A DNA stretch of 64,000 bases. Source: Mortierella sp. BCC40632. Its lineage: Eukaryota; Mortierellomycota; Mortierellomycetes; Mortierellales; Mortierellaceae. This document shows, in pieces, positions 42,028-54,568 of this stretch (the first letter of the stretch is position 1; each line of letters begins with the position of its first letter). The DNA is taken from positions 1,853,501 to 1,917,500 of the forward strand of contig WAEK01000008.1 of NCBI GenBank assembly GCA_011634665.1, in the 5' to 3' direction. Below the pieces are notes generated by a model that was not told where the DNA came from, made no database searches, and saw nothing but the letters and a program-made list of their open reading frames with translations. Both the position numbers and the translations under genes were made by a program.

Positions 42028-45000
42028 TTATTGCTGCTGTTGGCTGACCCACTTGCGAGCATTGATAAACATTCTCAACCAAGGTCCAGTCTGTCCCCAT
42101 TGAGCACCCTCCTGACGAGGATACCACGAGTTGGCCTCCCGCTCCACCACACGCTCGGGATGAGGCATCATCGCCAAAACACGACCATTGGGCGTCTGCA
42201 CTGCAGTGATACCCAAAGGTGAACCGTTGGGGTTGAAAGGATACTGCTCCGTCTTCTTGCCATAATGATCCACATACGAGGCCGCAATCAATCCTTGCTT
42301 CTTCAAAGCCTCCATATCCGTGGCATTCACAAACTCGGCACGTCCCTCTCCATGAGCCACTGCAATCGGCAACTTGGATCCACGCATACCATCGAAAAAG
42401 ATGGAAGGAACAGTCGTCAAACCTGGACCCTCACCCAAAGTGCTGTTGTCCTCCACCTCCACCATACTGAAACGAGCCTCGAATTGCTCACTTTGGTTTC
42501 GCTTAAAGTATGGCCAGTGTTCAGCTCCAGGGATCAACTCACGCATCTGAGACAAGAACTGACATCCGTTACAGACACCAAGTGCGAACGTATCCTGTCG
42601 AACCATCAAAAAGTCATAAAACTCGTTCCGGGCATGCTCATGCAACAAAATGGACTTGGCCCATCCAGATCCTGCTCCAAGAACATCTCCATAGGAGAAT
42701 CCTCCACAGGCAGCAATACCCTTAAAGTCCTTCAAGGTCACCTTGCCCGACAAGATATCCGACATGTGAACATCCACAGCCGTGAATCCTGCCGCATGGA
42801 AAGCATAGGCCATCTCGATCTGTCCATTCACACCTTGCTCACGAAGAATGGCCACCTTGGGTCGAACACTCTTGGCCAACCGAGTCTCGGCCTTGGACAA
42901 GATCTCCTCCGCAGGGTTAAACGTCAACTGATAAGACAATCCAGGGTCCTGAACATCCAAGATGTTATCGAATTCCTGTTGAGCACTTTCGGAATTGTCA
43001 CGAATCCTCTGGATCTGATAAGAGGTCTCACTCCAGATCCGTTGCAACTCGGCACGCTTCGATTCCAACAAGGTCACACCTTGATGCGAAATCAAGATCG
43101 AGTCATCTCCCTTGCTATTCACGGTACCGATGACAAACAGGGACTCGACAGGGAATCCAGCCTTGCTAAAGACCTTCTTCAACTCGTCCAGTCGAGACTC
43201 CTGCACTTGAATCACAGCTCCCAATTCTTCGTTGAACAATCCAGCCACGGCATCCTGAGTGATGGGCGAAAGATCAACCTTGGCTCCCACATGGCCTGCA
43301 AAACACATCTCGGCCACTGTCGCAAAGAGACCACCATCGGATCGGTCATGGTAGGCAAGGACGAGATCCTCTTGATCACGCACAGCCTGGATCGCCTTGA
43401 AGAATGCCTTGAGCACCTCAGCATTCTCAACATCGGGCACTTCATCTCCAATCTGCTTGTACACCTGAGCCAAAGCCGATCCTCCAAGACGTTGCTTACC
43501 CGCCGCCAAATCAATCAACACCAACACCGTGTTCTCCACATCTGTCAACAACTCGGGTGTCAAGGTCTTGTGGACATTGGCCACAGGTCCGAAACCAGTA
43601 ATGTTGAGCGACATGGGGGATACCACCTCAATCTGTTCACCCGAGTTCTGCTTCCACTTCATCTTCATCGACATGGAATCCTTGCCGACAGGGATACTGA
43701 TACCCAAAGCAGGGCAGAGATCCAATCCAATGGCTTGAACAGCCTCATACAAACGCGATCCTTCACCCTCATGGTCAGGTGCCGCCATCCAGTTGGCCGA
43801 CATACGGATTTGACCCAATGTAGGGATATTGGCGGCCGCCATGTTGGTGATACATTCACCGACAGCCATACGAGCCGAGGCAGCAGCCGAAATCAACGCA
43901 ATAGGAGGACGCTCTCCCATCGCCATGGCCTCTCCCACCGAAACTCCCAAGGATGTGGCCGTCACTGCAACATCGGCCACAGGCACTTGCCAAGGTCCAA
44001 CAAACTGATCCCGATCCACCAATCCTGTAATCGTGCGGTCTCCAATGGTGATCAAGAACGACTTGGAGGCGACCGAGGGCAATCTCAAGACACGGTGAGC
44101 GGCATCCGTGACTAATTCCGTGGCACGGGTCAACGAGGGCAAATAAGACTTGAGGCTGCTGTCAAAGGCATGACGCAAGGGCTTGAGGGTGGTGGTGGTA
44201 CGCGACATCTTGGGGGGCTTACCAAACAAGGTCGACATGGGAAGATCAATAGGGGTGGTACCCAAAAGATTGTCCGTCAAGACCAAACGTTCCTCTGCCG
44301 TGGCCTGACCCACAATTGCATAGGGACAACGCTCACGTTCACAGATCGCCTTGAACAAATCAATGTTCTCGGGTCCGATCGCAAGCACATAACGTTCCTG
44401 AGACTCGTTGCACCAAATCTCCATGGGTGACATGGATGGGTCATCACTGTTGACGTTGCGAAGCTCAATCTTGGCTCCCAAGTTGCAGTCGTGGACAATT
44501 TCGGGAAGGGCATTGCAAAGTCCTCCTGCACCGACATCGTGGATTGACTGGATCGGGTTCTTCTCTGCCAGGGCAGTGCAAGTATCAATCACCTGTTGAC
44601 AACGACGCTGCATCTCGGGGTTGTCACGCTGAACGGAAGCAAAGTCCAAAGAGGCAGAGCTCTCTCCCGAGGTCATCGAACTGGCGGCTCCACCTCCCAA
44701 ACCGATCAACATACAGGGACCACCGAGGACAATCAAGTTGGCGCCTGGTTGAATCTTGTTCTTTTGGACATGTTGAGGACGAATAGAACCAAGACCTCCT
44801 GCAATCATAATAGGCTTGTGGAATCCACGGATCTCGTCCTTGCCGTTGGGACCAGGCACAGACTCGAGGAATGTACGGAAGTATCCTGTGATGGCAGGAC
44901 GACCAAACTCGTTGTTGAAGGCAGCACCACCCAAAGGTCCCTGAATCATGATATCCAATGCCGAAGCCACATGCGAGGGCTTGCCATAATCCGTCTCCCA

Positions 45001-47019
45001 GGGTTGAACATGTCCAGGAATCAACAAATTCGACACGGTAAAGCCTGTCAATCCAGCCTTGGGCTTGGATCCAATGCCTGTCGCACCCTCATCACGGATC
45101 TCACCTCCTGAACCTGTGGCAGCTCCGGGGAAGGGGGAGACGGCCGTTGGGTGGTTGTGGGTCTCGACCTTGACAACGGTATGGACCTCTTCGTCAAGGA
45201 GCGTATACGCATTGTTCTCGCTGGCCAAAGGTGCGAATCGATGGGCCTTGGGACCCTTCAAGACGGCAGCATTGTCGCTATAAGCAGAAAGCGTGTATTC
45301 AGGATGAAGCTGATGCGTATTCTTGATCATGCCAAAGAGCGAATTAGGCTTCTTCTCTCCATCGATGGTCCAGTCCGCTCCAAAGATCTTGTGACGACAA
45401 TGTTCGGAATTGACTTGAGCAAACATAAAGAGCTCGACATCGGTAGGGTTACGGGCAAGACAGCTGTCCGAGGTGAATTTGCTGCTACCGATGAAGGCGG
45501 CGACCAAGTAATCAATCTCGTCCTCGGCCAAGGCCAATCCGAGGTCCTTGTTGGCAGCCACTAACCGTTCGCGAGCCTCGTGAGGGCTACGCTCCTGGTT
45601 CTTGCCCATGAGCTCGACGGTAGCCAAGGGACCGGGAGTTCCTTGCTGTAGATTTGGTACATTTTGGTGGGGAGTGGACAGTCCGGCAGATGGACAGAGA
45701 AGAGAAAAGATATCAGAAACCACGGTCAGTCGTCTGGAGGACAACACATGTCCAGATCAAGGACTAATTTTTTTTTTTGTTGGTGTGACTGTCATATAAA
45801 GAAGAGGAGAGGGAAACAGATAATGCCCGCAAGGAAAAACACAACGGAGTCCCATCTCGATCCCGAGTAGAGTTTTTTTTTTTTTTTTTTTTTTTTGTCG
45901 TCTGGGCGCTCCATCGATAAAACCCCGGGGGTAAAAAAAAAAAAGGAGAGGAGAGAAGCAGAGAAAAAAAATCCTGTTCAGTCCTGTGTGGTGATTGATG
46001 ACCGATCCCCTTGGCTGTTGTCATCGTTGCTGCTTGCTGCTGCTGCTGTTGTTGTTGTTGTTGTTGTTGTTGTTTTTGTCTGATCCCATATCAACTCTTT
46101 TCTCTCTCTTCTCCCCCGCATTGGACGCTCCTTCAATTGTTCGCTCCGTCTTTCTTTTTTCCTCTTTCACATCCAGCCACTTTAAGCTTTTTTTTTTTTT
46201 TTTTTTTTTTTTTTGGGATAGTTCTCTTGCTTTTCTGAACACACAAGAGAAATATAAAATAGTAATAATAATAACAGAAAGAGTCTCTCTCTCTCTTTTC
46301 TTTTAAGGCCTACCTTGAAAATGACCTTCTCGTCGGGGATGACATTCAACACATCCTGAGTCATCCGATCATGGACCAACCCCACGACTGCCTTAAACTC
46401 CTGATCCGTCAAAGAGTGACCGTCCTTGGTTCGGATCAAATAGGCTTGACCTCTTTCCACGCGTTGAACATAATGTTCAAGATTACACATCTGAGCAATG
46501 TTGGTAGCCTTGGAAGACCATGGGGAAATGGTTCCCACACGAGGAAGGACAATGAAAAAATTGAGGCCACGTTCCGTCGTCTTGGATCTGGGATCTCGCT
46601 CGGGCTTTTGTAAGACGAGTCTTGTCAACTCTTGTTCGTCCTAAAGCAGAGTAACAAGAGAAAGAAGTATAAAAAGATCTTGTGAGATGGAGAACTTTTT
46701 TTTTTTTTTTTTTTTTTTTTGAAAAACGACAAGAAATAACGTGTCCTTGCTCTCTTACCTGGGCCTGTTCAGCAGTGGTGGTGGCGGATTGAGAAGAGGG
46801 CGAGGTGAACATGGCGGTGAGGATCTTGCGTTCGGGCGTGCAGTCATTGTCGAGGAACTCTTGGAGCGAGGTCTGGTTGAGATCAGGTCTGGGCTGTACA
46901 AAGTGGACGGCGCGCGTCGAGACGGATTGGATCGAGGGCACAGTGGCCTGGAGCATAAGCAACAATGCTTGAGCCTTGGAGGGCGAGAGAGCTGCTTGAG
47001 AGCTGGGAAGGACGAGCAT
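42028..47019 (-). CDS. ADE6: Phosphoribosylformylglycinamidine synthase (about 1401 aa, 3 exons)
   Basis: Converts FGAR, glutamine and ATP to FGAM in purine synthesis; a cytosolic single-chain enzyme. Exons by eye: 46759-47019, 46314-46640 and 42028-45645, all GT-AG and in phase. N-terminal PurS-like region in exons 1-2 ([23 protein letters not shown]); synthetase domains with [43 protein letters not shown], and [17 protein letters not shown]-terminal glutaminase with the nucleophile Cys about 1221 in GVCNGCQ and the His/Glu pair about 1358/1360 in MMPHPERV. Length is close to yeast Ade6 (about 1358). The start Met is followed by LVLPSS, near the usual family start. Intron 2 is 668 bp and full of simple repeats. 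A TATATAA motif lies about 300 bp upstream. Confidence 0.95.
45646..46313 (-). other. Long repeat-filled intron 2 of FGAM synthase
   Basis: Bounded by GTAGGC (46313) and CTACAG (45646) on the minus strand. It holds poly-A/T tracts at about 45873-45896, 45934-45945 and 46188-46214 and a (GTT)n tract at about 46047-46074. The reading frame across the junction (VIFK then [14 protein letters not shown]) agrees with the family. Confidence 0.75.
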
Positions 47020-47939
47020 GATGGAAGAGCAAGCGCTGGATATATGTTTGTGTTTTTTTTTTATATGAGGAATAGGAAGAGGAAAGGGAAATGCGAGGAG
47101 GAGGAAAGGATATGAATGCAGATATGCTAGCGGAGAAGGAAGAAGGAAGAAAGAAAAATGCTATGTAGAGTGGAGGTATGCAAAGACGCGCGTGTGAAAG
47201 AATGAATGAAGGAAAGGGGGATGAATGAGAATGAGTGGCGCGGATGGAGAGAAGAAGAAAAGAAAAAAAAAAGAAAGAGAGAGTGTTGGGGGGTGTGTCG
47301 CAGACCCATTTTATATAAGGGCTTATTTTTTTTTTTTTTTTTTTCACAATCACAATCACCCTTTCCCCGCACTTGGTCGCGTCTGTCCTCGCATGCCGTC
47401 TCCTTACTCGATACTGATCCTACTGATCAGTTCTGCAGTGACCAAGACCTCGTTTTTTTTTCTTCGTGTTTCTCCTCCTCTCCTCCTCTCTTCTCGTCTC
47501 TTCTACACACAACACACACACACACAAGTTCCCATCTCTTGCCTCGCATTTCTCTCAACTATCCCCTCCCCTCAACGGGAACCTACACGGCTCTCTCTTT
47601 TACCCCAGACACCTGCTGAATCCAAAAGCCGCACTTATCCTTCCCCCGCTTTTTTTTTTTTTTTCTTTTCTTTTCTTTCGCAGCTGTTGCTGTTGGTGTC
47701 GTTGTTGACTCCAATGAGCGGGCAGATCAAGGTGCCCCCGAGTATCTCTTTTTTTTTTTTAGGCACCGCTATCATCGTTTTGTTTGATTTTTTTTCCCTT
47801 CGACTCATCCTTCTCCCTATCCATCCGAGCGGAGTCCCTTTCTTCCTGACACTCTAAAATCAAAAAAGGAAACCCATTTTTTGCGGAGAAGTTCTCAGGG
47901 AGGAAAGGAAAAAAGGAATAGGCTAGGCCGAGCTCTCTG

Positions 47940-48005
<66 letters not shown>

Positions 48006-48115
48006 CTCGTATCTCTCAGTGCTATATATCCCAACGTCGTCATTCTGGGTCCTGCCAAAAGACGCTTTGATTTATTTTATTTTTTTAAAAGAAATCCAAA
48101 GTCTGTTCAAGAAAG

Positions 48116-48154
<39 letters not shown>

Positions 48155-48970
48155 CATATGAGAGCTTTACGATTGCTGGGAAGAAATCAGAGAAGAGAAA
48201 AATATCATCCTTCTCTCCCGAGCATCTCCAACCACAAAGGCAATAGTTTTTTGTTGTTGTTATTGTTGTTGTTTTTTGTCCAAAGTGAGGTGGAATGAAT
48301 CATCAGAAACCTTCCTTTCTCTCCTTTCCCACACACACACACACACACCACACACACGCGCACGCACATACGCCGCTCAACCTTGCTTCCTACTCAACCA
48401 CTCATGCAACACCATCATTTCTAGAGAGAGAGAGAGATAGAAAGGAAAGGAAAAAAAGACCGAGATTCGACGTGTTTTTTTTTTTTTTTTTCCCACCAAG
48501 GGCAGGGTGAGCATTAAAAAAAAAAAGAAATCTATTGACACTTTCTCTCTCTCTCTCTCTCTCTCTCCATCTTCAGCCACACTTCTCCCTCCCCCTCTTG
48601 TCTACTTCCCTCTAGAACTCTTTCAACCACTCCTGTCTCTTGATTTCTTAAAAAAAGAGTATTTTTATTTTTTTATATTTTTTTTTTTTTACTTGCTCTT
48701 CTGGACAAAAAGAAAAAAAAAAAAAAAACAGAGGGAATGCACAAAAAATGAAAAAAAAAAAAAAACAACAAAAAAAAAGGATAAAAAAAAGTCAATTGGG
48801 TGATATATGTGGACTAAACCCCCTATCTCGACCAAACAGAGAAAGAAAAAGAAAGAAAATAGTCTCAATGCTGCCATGTCCATGCCGACTTCACGCTTTC
48901 CACAACCATCCCCCTCCCCTTCTCCCCTTCCTTCAAGAAGAAAAGAGAGAGAAAAGGCTAAGGAGATAGG
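47020..48970. other. Intergenic between FGAM synthase and the C2-protein gene
   Basis: No supported gene. TATA-like CTTATATAAAATG on the minus strand at about 47312-47324 probably serves FGAM synthase. The rest is CT (47946-48003), GA (about 48118-48152), CA (about 48331-48366), and poly-A/T tracts. Confidence 0.55.
47946..48003. repeat. (CT)n microsatellite
   Basis: About 29 CT units. The open Ser/Leu frame in it is a by-product. Confidence 0.9.
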
Positions 48971-48979
48971 AAAGAGATC

Positions 48980-51922
48980 TTAAAAGTCGTCTGGTCCATA
49001 CATGGCGCCCGCCACTGGACGACTGTGAGCCTGTGTAGGAGTCGACTTGTTAGGAAGGAGTGCCGTGGGTGTGATCGTGCTTGTCTTGGGTGTTGGTGCT
49101 GAAGAGTATCCGCTGCTGTTGCTGCTATAGCTCTGGTTCGACCGCACGCTGTTGAAGTTGTTGTTGTTTCCGCTATTGAAGTTGCTGTTGTTGTTGTTGT
49201 TGCTGTTGTTGCTGTTATTGTTGTTGTTGTTGTTGTTGTTGTTAAAGGTACCACCGCGGTTGCCAAAATTGTTATTGTTGTTATTGCCATTAAAGCTGTT
49301 TCCGCCGTTGAAGTTACCATTGCCACCATTGTTAAAGTTGTTGCTGTTGTTGTTGTTGTTGTTGTTGTTGTTGCCACCAAAGTTATTAGGACCATTATTA
49401 TTATTATTGCCAAAGTTGTTGGGGCCATTGTTAAAATTGTTAGGACCATTGTTATTGTTGTTGTTAAAGTTGTTAGGACCATTATTGTTGTTGTTGTTGT
49501 TGTTGTTAAAGTTGTTTGGTCCATTGTTGTTGTTGTTGCCGAAATTGTTTGGCCCGTTATTGTTTCTGTTATTGAAATTGTTTGGTCCATTGTTGTTGCC
49601 ATTGTTAAAGTTGTTCGGTCCGTTGTTGTTGTTGTTGTTGTTGTTAAAGTTGCCGGAACCATTGTTGTTAAAGTTGTTTGGCCCATTATTAAAATTGTTT
49701 GGTCCGTTGTTAAAGTTGCCTGGGCTATTGTTGTTAAAGTTAGCTTGGCTACCACTATTAAAGTTGTTGCTGTTGTTGTTGTTGTTGCCTCCAGATGGGT
49801 AACCTCCATGGCCTGGATGATTCTGGGGTCCAAATCCACCTCCAGCGTTATTGTTTCCTCCACTGTTGTTAGGGCCACCAAAAGGATAACCGGCAGGAGG
49901 ACCCTGAGTGCCAGGTACCTGCTGTGCAGGCGGGTAGGGTGAGTTGGCATTCATGTTAGGAGGGAATCCACCTGTGCTGGTATTGGGAGGGCTGGCCACC
50001 TGGGGTGGATAAGGCTGACTTCCTGGGAAAGCTCCTGTAGGAGGGAAAGCTCCCGCGACCGGAGGCACAGACTGACCCGGATAAGAGTAACGCTTGTTTG
50101 GGTCAGCTCCTACCATGGCAGGATCGATATGAGGTGTTGCACCAGGATATCCTGCTGCTGCTGGGTATCCAGGGTAGGGGTTGGGTGCTCCAGCGGGGCC
50201 ATAGGGATGTGCTCCAGGATGTGCTCCAGGATGTGCTCCAGGATGCGCGCCAGGTTGTGCGGGGTACACGCCACCAGCAGGAGGGACATGAGGTGTAGGA
50301 TGACCAGCGACGGGGCCAGCCGTACCATATGGGTATCCTGCTGCACCAGGAACTGGTGCGACTGCGACTTGAGGCACAACTGCGGGTGTCGGTTGCTCGG
50401 GCACGACAGGGGGTTTGTACACTGGACCCTCATCTAACTCTTCATCTGTTGCCACCTCAGGCGCCTTATGCTCATCGTTCTTGGCGGCGGCAGTTGGGTG
50501 GATGGGACGACGTCCTGGGCCAGTGGCGCCTGATGTTTCCTTGGCTGGGTGGCGATCCCTGAAGTTTTTGTGGGAAGGATCCTGTCAAACAAAAGATAAT
50601 GGGTTTGAATAAGTTAGAGGCAAACTCTTTTTGTGTGTGTTTGTATACAGTGCTAGTCGTTCTTGTGGCGATCAGCTGATGCATGTGTTCCTTACGTAGG
50701 AATAATAAGTCAACTGAAGAAGAAGCTCTCCAGCCTCCCTGCCCTTGTATGAGAGTTCGAACCAGTCTATGTGTCCAGAGAAGGATAGAGAGAGATGGTC
50801 GATTAAGAAACACGAAACGAGAAACAAGGCAAAAAAAAAAAAAAAAAAAAAGAGGCTAACGAGTGGACGGCGTGACAGGGCATTCGGACACAGCGGGCAG
50901 ACATGTGGACATACCATCGTGCACACCCTGCTCCAGGACCTTGGCCAGGTTAATGACACAGTCGCCGATGAGATCGTTCTTTTGAGGGTCCTCGTCCAGA
51001 CAAGTGACATAGAGCGACTTGGCGTCCTTTGCTTCGCTCTCGTACATATTGATGTGGATCTAGAGTAAAGTAGGTCAAGGAAAAGGAACGGATGTATCCT
51101 GGGTGAGTCCTCTTCTTCTTCCTTGGCTGACCTCCTATCCTTGAGGAGAATATCCGTGATTTTTTTGTCTGTACGTTTGGGTAATCTGCCCTGTGCCCGA
51201 GCCCCTCGTTCTGAGATCTCTGCTTCTCTGTCTGTGTGTCTCTCTCCTCGGACCACCCGAGTCACGCTTGTCCTTCTACGCCCTCCCCCTCCAACCCGCT
51301 GCTCCTCTCACATCGACTGCACACTCCTGACCACGGTGCGTCTCCAGGGTTGCTCCTGATCGTCTAATCATCGGTTGGTCCTTTGTTGACCACTTGTTTT
51401 CATATATTTTTTTTCTTTCCTTCCTTGCTCAGTGTCCTGCCATAACAGCGATTTGTGCCGACCCAAAGGTACCCCACTCGGCTCTTTGTTGACACTTCAT
51501 CTCCTTGGGTCTAGTCCCTTTTTTTTCTTTTCTTTATTTCTCTCACTGCATCATGCTCTTACCTCGTCATTATTCCACCTTGGTCGTTGTCCTCCGCGGA
51601 TATCTGTCTTGGACCGCCTCGAGACATTGCCGAGCTTGAAAAGAATAAATGGATCCTGTTTGCCGAATCGTTCACGGTTTGGGAGATCTCTTCCTTGAAT
51701 AGGCACAATGACCACCTCACCTATTCGAATTCAAATGAACCCGTGAGCAAAGAGAATGGGATCCCCGAGTCAGTAAAAAAAAAAAAATGCCATGAGATAA
51801 AGACAATGCAGAGCAAGAGATGGAAAGAGAGCAAAGCATCAAGAGAGGTGTCGGAACAACCATGCTCCATGACGCAATGGGTAAACCAAACCCAGTCCTG
51901 CAACAGCCCATCTTTTCTTTTT

Positions 51923-51960
<38 letters not shown>

Positions 51961-52180
51961 ACTCCACCGGCCATCCCGATGTCGTGATGCGCTAAATTGT
52001 GCTACTCTTTTTGACCTCTTTCCAAAAGGATGAAAAGTCTTTAAAAGGAAAAAAAGAAAAAAGAGTTCTCTTACCGATGGGATTCTTGCCCTCGTCTGGG
52101 TCGACAAGAGGTTCTGGAAGGGGCTTGTTCATGCCCTCCTTGTAGTTGTTGCGTCCGGCAAAGTCCAAGAGGCGATGCAT
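48980..52180 (-). CDS. C2-domain protein with Pro-rich and Asn-rich (GPNNF repeat) tail (about 693 aa, 5 exons)
   Basis: N-terminal C2 domain (residues about 35-160) followed by a disordered tail. Exons by eye: 52075-52180, 51563-51720, 50915-51059, 50696-50766, 48980-50581; all GT-AG and phase-consistent. C2 landmarks: GEVVIVPIQGRDLPN, GKQDPFILFKLG, RPRWNNDE, LYVTCLDEDPQKNDLIGDCV, and DWFELSYKGREAGELLLQLT across exon 4. The tail is Pro/Gly/Tyr-rich (GYPYGTAGP, four GAHP units), then Asn-rich with ten GPNNF motifs, and ends AGAMYGPDDF. The architecture (single N-terminal C2 plus a Pro-rich tail) recalls fungal Inn1/Fic1 cytokinesis proteins and plant elicitor-responsive C2 proteins; orthology is not proven. 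The start Met precedes a poorly conserved 34-residue leader. TATA-like ATATAAAAGG at about 52480-52489. Confidence 0.85.
49180..49790. repeat. Coding Asn-codon repeat region (GPNNF units)
   Basis: On the minus strand, AAC/AAT runs alternate with GGTCCTAACAACTTT-like units encoding GPNNF (ten copies). Variable codons inside the units argue that the peptide, not only the DNA repeat, is kept. Confidence 0.8.
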
Positions 52181-52479
52181 TGTGGTAGAAGATGGGTCGC
52201 CCGAGTTTGGTAGAGGGAGGTAATTGGCGTGGACCAGAGAGTACGAATGGGTGAGTGAGTGAATGAAGGAGAGATGAAGGAGAATCTGTTGGAAGGATTC
52301 TTTTTGTTGTTGTTGCTTTGGCTTGTTTTCCTAGTAGACGAGTTGGTCCAGCTAAGAGAGACTGATGGTGGTGAAAAGAAAAGCCGAAGCTGCGGATGGC
52401 AAGATGGTTCGAGTGAGAGAAAGAAGAAGAAGAAAAAAGTCAAAAAAAAAACGCCATCACAAAACGAAACTAGATGAGC

Positions 52480-52489
52480 CTTTTATATC
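52480..52489 (-). promoter_or_regulatory. TATA box of the C2-protein gene
   Basis: The minus strand reads ATATAAAAGG, about 300 bp upstream of the ATG at 52180, with a purine/pyrimidine-biased leader between. Confidence 0.45.
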
Positions 52490-53997
52490 TCTCCGCCTAT
52501 GAAAACATTTGTTAAAAGAAAATAGCCGCACCCACCCACTCAACCAACTCGTGCTTTTGTACATGTACACTTCCTCTTCTTCCACAGTCGAGAGCCGCAT
52601 GGTCCCCCAAGGTCGACGTTGCTCCTTCCTCTCCCATGCGCACTGCCCTTCTTCGACTCTTTTATTTTTTTCTTTTCTTTCTTTCCTTCATTCTGATCAT
52701 CTACCCGTCTCTCTTCTCTCTCTCTCTCTCTCTCTTTCTTGTATCCCATACTTTCTGCTATTCCTAGAGAGTGTCCTCACCCAGCCCAGTCCAGCCCTGC
52801 TCTCTCTCCCTTTTTCTTTCTTTCATTCTCTCGTGTCAGGTACAAGAAGCCTCCGGCGTCAGAACAGCCTCGCCCTGTCTCTGTCTCAGTCTAGTAGCCT
52901 AGTAATCTCTCTCTTTTCCTACCACCTCTTCAACCACCTAGGCACAAGATACTCCAATGAACGACGCACCTTCCCACTCGCCTGGCCTCTCTTCTAACCA
53001 ACGGGGGCTCACACCTTTTACGCACAAGCACTGCAGCATCCTGCAGCACTAGATACACCCCCACTTGTTGCCAAGGCCCTGTCTGCCCGTTTTTTTTTTT
53101 TTTTTAATCTTTTTTAGTTCCTCACTACCCATGTTGCAATAGCCCAAAAGTAGGTGCTCTCTTTTCCTAAGCCCTTTCAGCCCTATTCACAGAAACGCCA
53201 TCGATTCAAATCAGGCATAGATAACCCGACTTTACTCTTCCTCGTTGGACCAAGCGAACAGGAGTCTCCCCCTTTCTCCCTAGCCTTGGCTCTTGATGTG
53301 GATAGGGCTAATCAGAGAAGTAAATTGATATCTCTCTGGCTCTTGCGCACCCATCACTCTGACTATTCCTGATAAATTGACCTTCTCCTTCCTTCCCCCT
53401 GGTAAAAAGAGAGAAAACAGGGCACCATCATCACTCTGTCTGTTCACAGTGGCTATGTCTCTTGTCTCGCTGGGTTAGAGTCGAGACCAGTCCTGATGAG
53501 GAGGCTCGAATTCTCTGTGGGCTGTGCTCTCTTCACTCTTTTTTTTTTTTTTTTTTTTTTCCTCTTTTTCTCTCTCTTGGCAACAGGGATGTTTTCGAGA
53601 AGGAGATATAAAAAGATTGGTAGATAGAACTGAGACCAGAGACTAAAGATCTACCATTGGTTAAGAATACCCGTCGATCTTTCTTTTTTATCGCTTGGCT
53701 CCCCTACCACTGAATGGATCCTCTGCGCACAAAGGGTATCCTTGAATCTCTCTTTCTCTCCTCCTCCCTTCCCTTAGAAATAATGAAAGAAGAGAAAGAG
53801 TGTGTGTGAGAGTGAGAGAGAGAGAGAGAGAAAGAGAAAGAAAGTCTCCTCCCTCTCCCGTCCTTCTTTCTTTTTTCTCTCGGCGGGATGCCCTCGCCCT
53901 GCCTTCTCTTTGGTTGTTTGTTCCACTTCTCCCTCCCCTCCCCGCCCTCACTAGTAGTCATGTCTTCAGTTACTTTGACATTAGCTGCATGAATTTG

Positions 53998-54002
<5 letters not shown>

Positions 54003-54075
<73 letters not shown>
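54003..54075. repeat. (CT)n microsatellite
   Basis: About 36 uninterrupted CT units. Confidence 0.9.
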
Positions 54076-54078
<3 letters not shown>

Positions 54079-54208
54079 CTCTTAGCCCAGCTGGTGGAGC
54101 ATCAATTCTTGTATGGAAGAAATGGTGATAAAATAAAAAAAGGTTCTGAGGTCTGCGCCAGGCACAACTGGTGAACAACATAGTGCATCGTCGTACAATT
54201 CTACCAAC

Positions 54209-54209
54209 C

Positions 54210-54243
<34 letters not shown>
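54209..54243. repeat. (CAA)n microsatellite
   Basis: About 11 units of CAA. Confidence 0.9.
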
Positions 54244-54245
<2 letters not shown>

Positions 54246-54463
54246 TTGCCACGCCCAACCCTTGCCTCTTTCAAGATTCTACGCCCACCATAAAAATAAA
54301 AATAGATGCCAGCCTCGAACACCTTGGTCCTTTCTTTTTAACTCCATCTCAATAGGCATTGACCTATATTGCAGACAATTTCTTTTTATCCATTTCTTTC
54401 CAGCAGACAATTACAATAAATGAGAGAGGCGTGTGCGTGCGTTGAAGGAGTGTGTTGCATGCG

Positions 54464-54499
<36 letters not shown>

Positions 54500-54568
54500 T
54501 GTAAGTGCATTGTGTGTTGTTGTTGTGATGGTGGTGGTGGTGGTTGTGTGTTGAGTGTGTCGTGTTAA

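Larger units (their letters stand above)
52500..54560. other. Intergenic
   Basis: About 2 kb without a supported gene. Poly-T at about 53091-53105 and 53539-53560, CT at 54003-54075, (CAA)n at 54209-54243, and (GT)n at about 54470-54495. Longer open frames are Ser/Leu/Phe-rich by-products of pyrimidine tracts. Confidence 0.5.

Noticed and set aside
42265..44115. 616-codon plus-strand frame antisense to FGAM synthase
   Set aside because: Shadow of a conserved gene; no family similarity.
48958..49950. Long Thr-rich (minus) and Leu-rich (plus) frames over the Asn-rich region
   Set aside because: Frame-shadows of the AAC/AAT repeat of the C2 protein.
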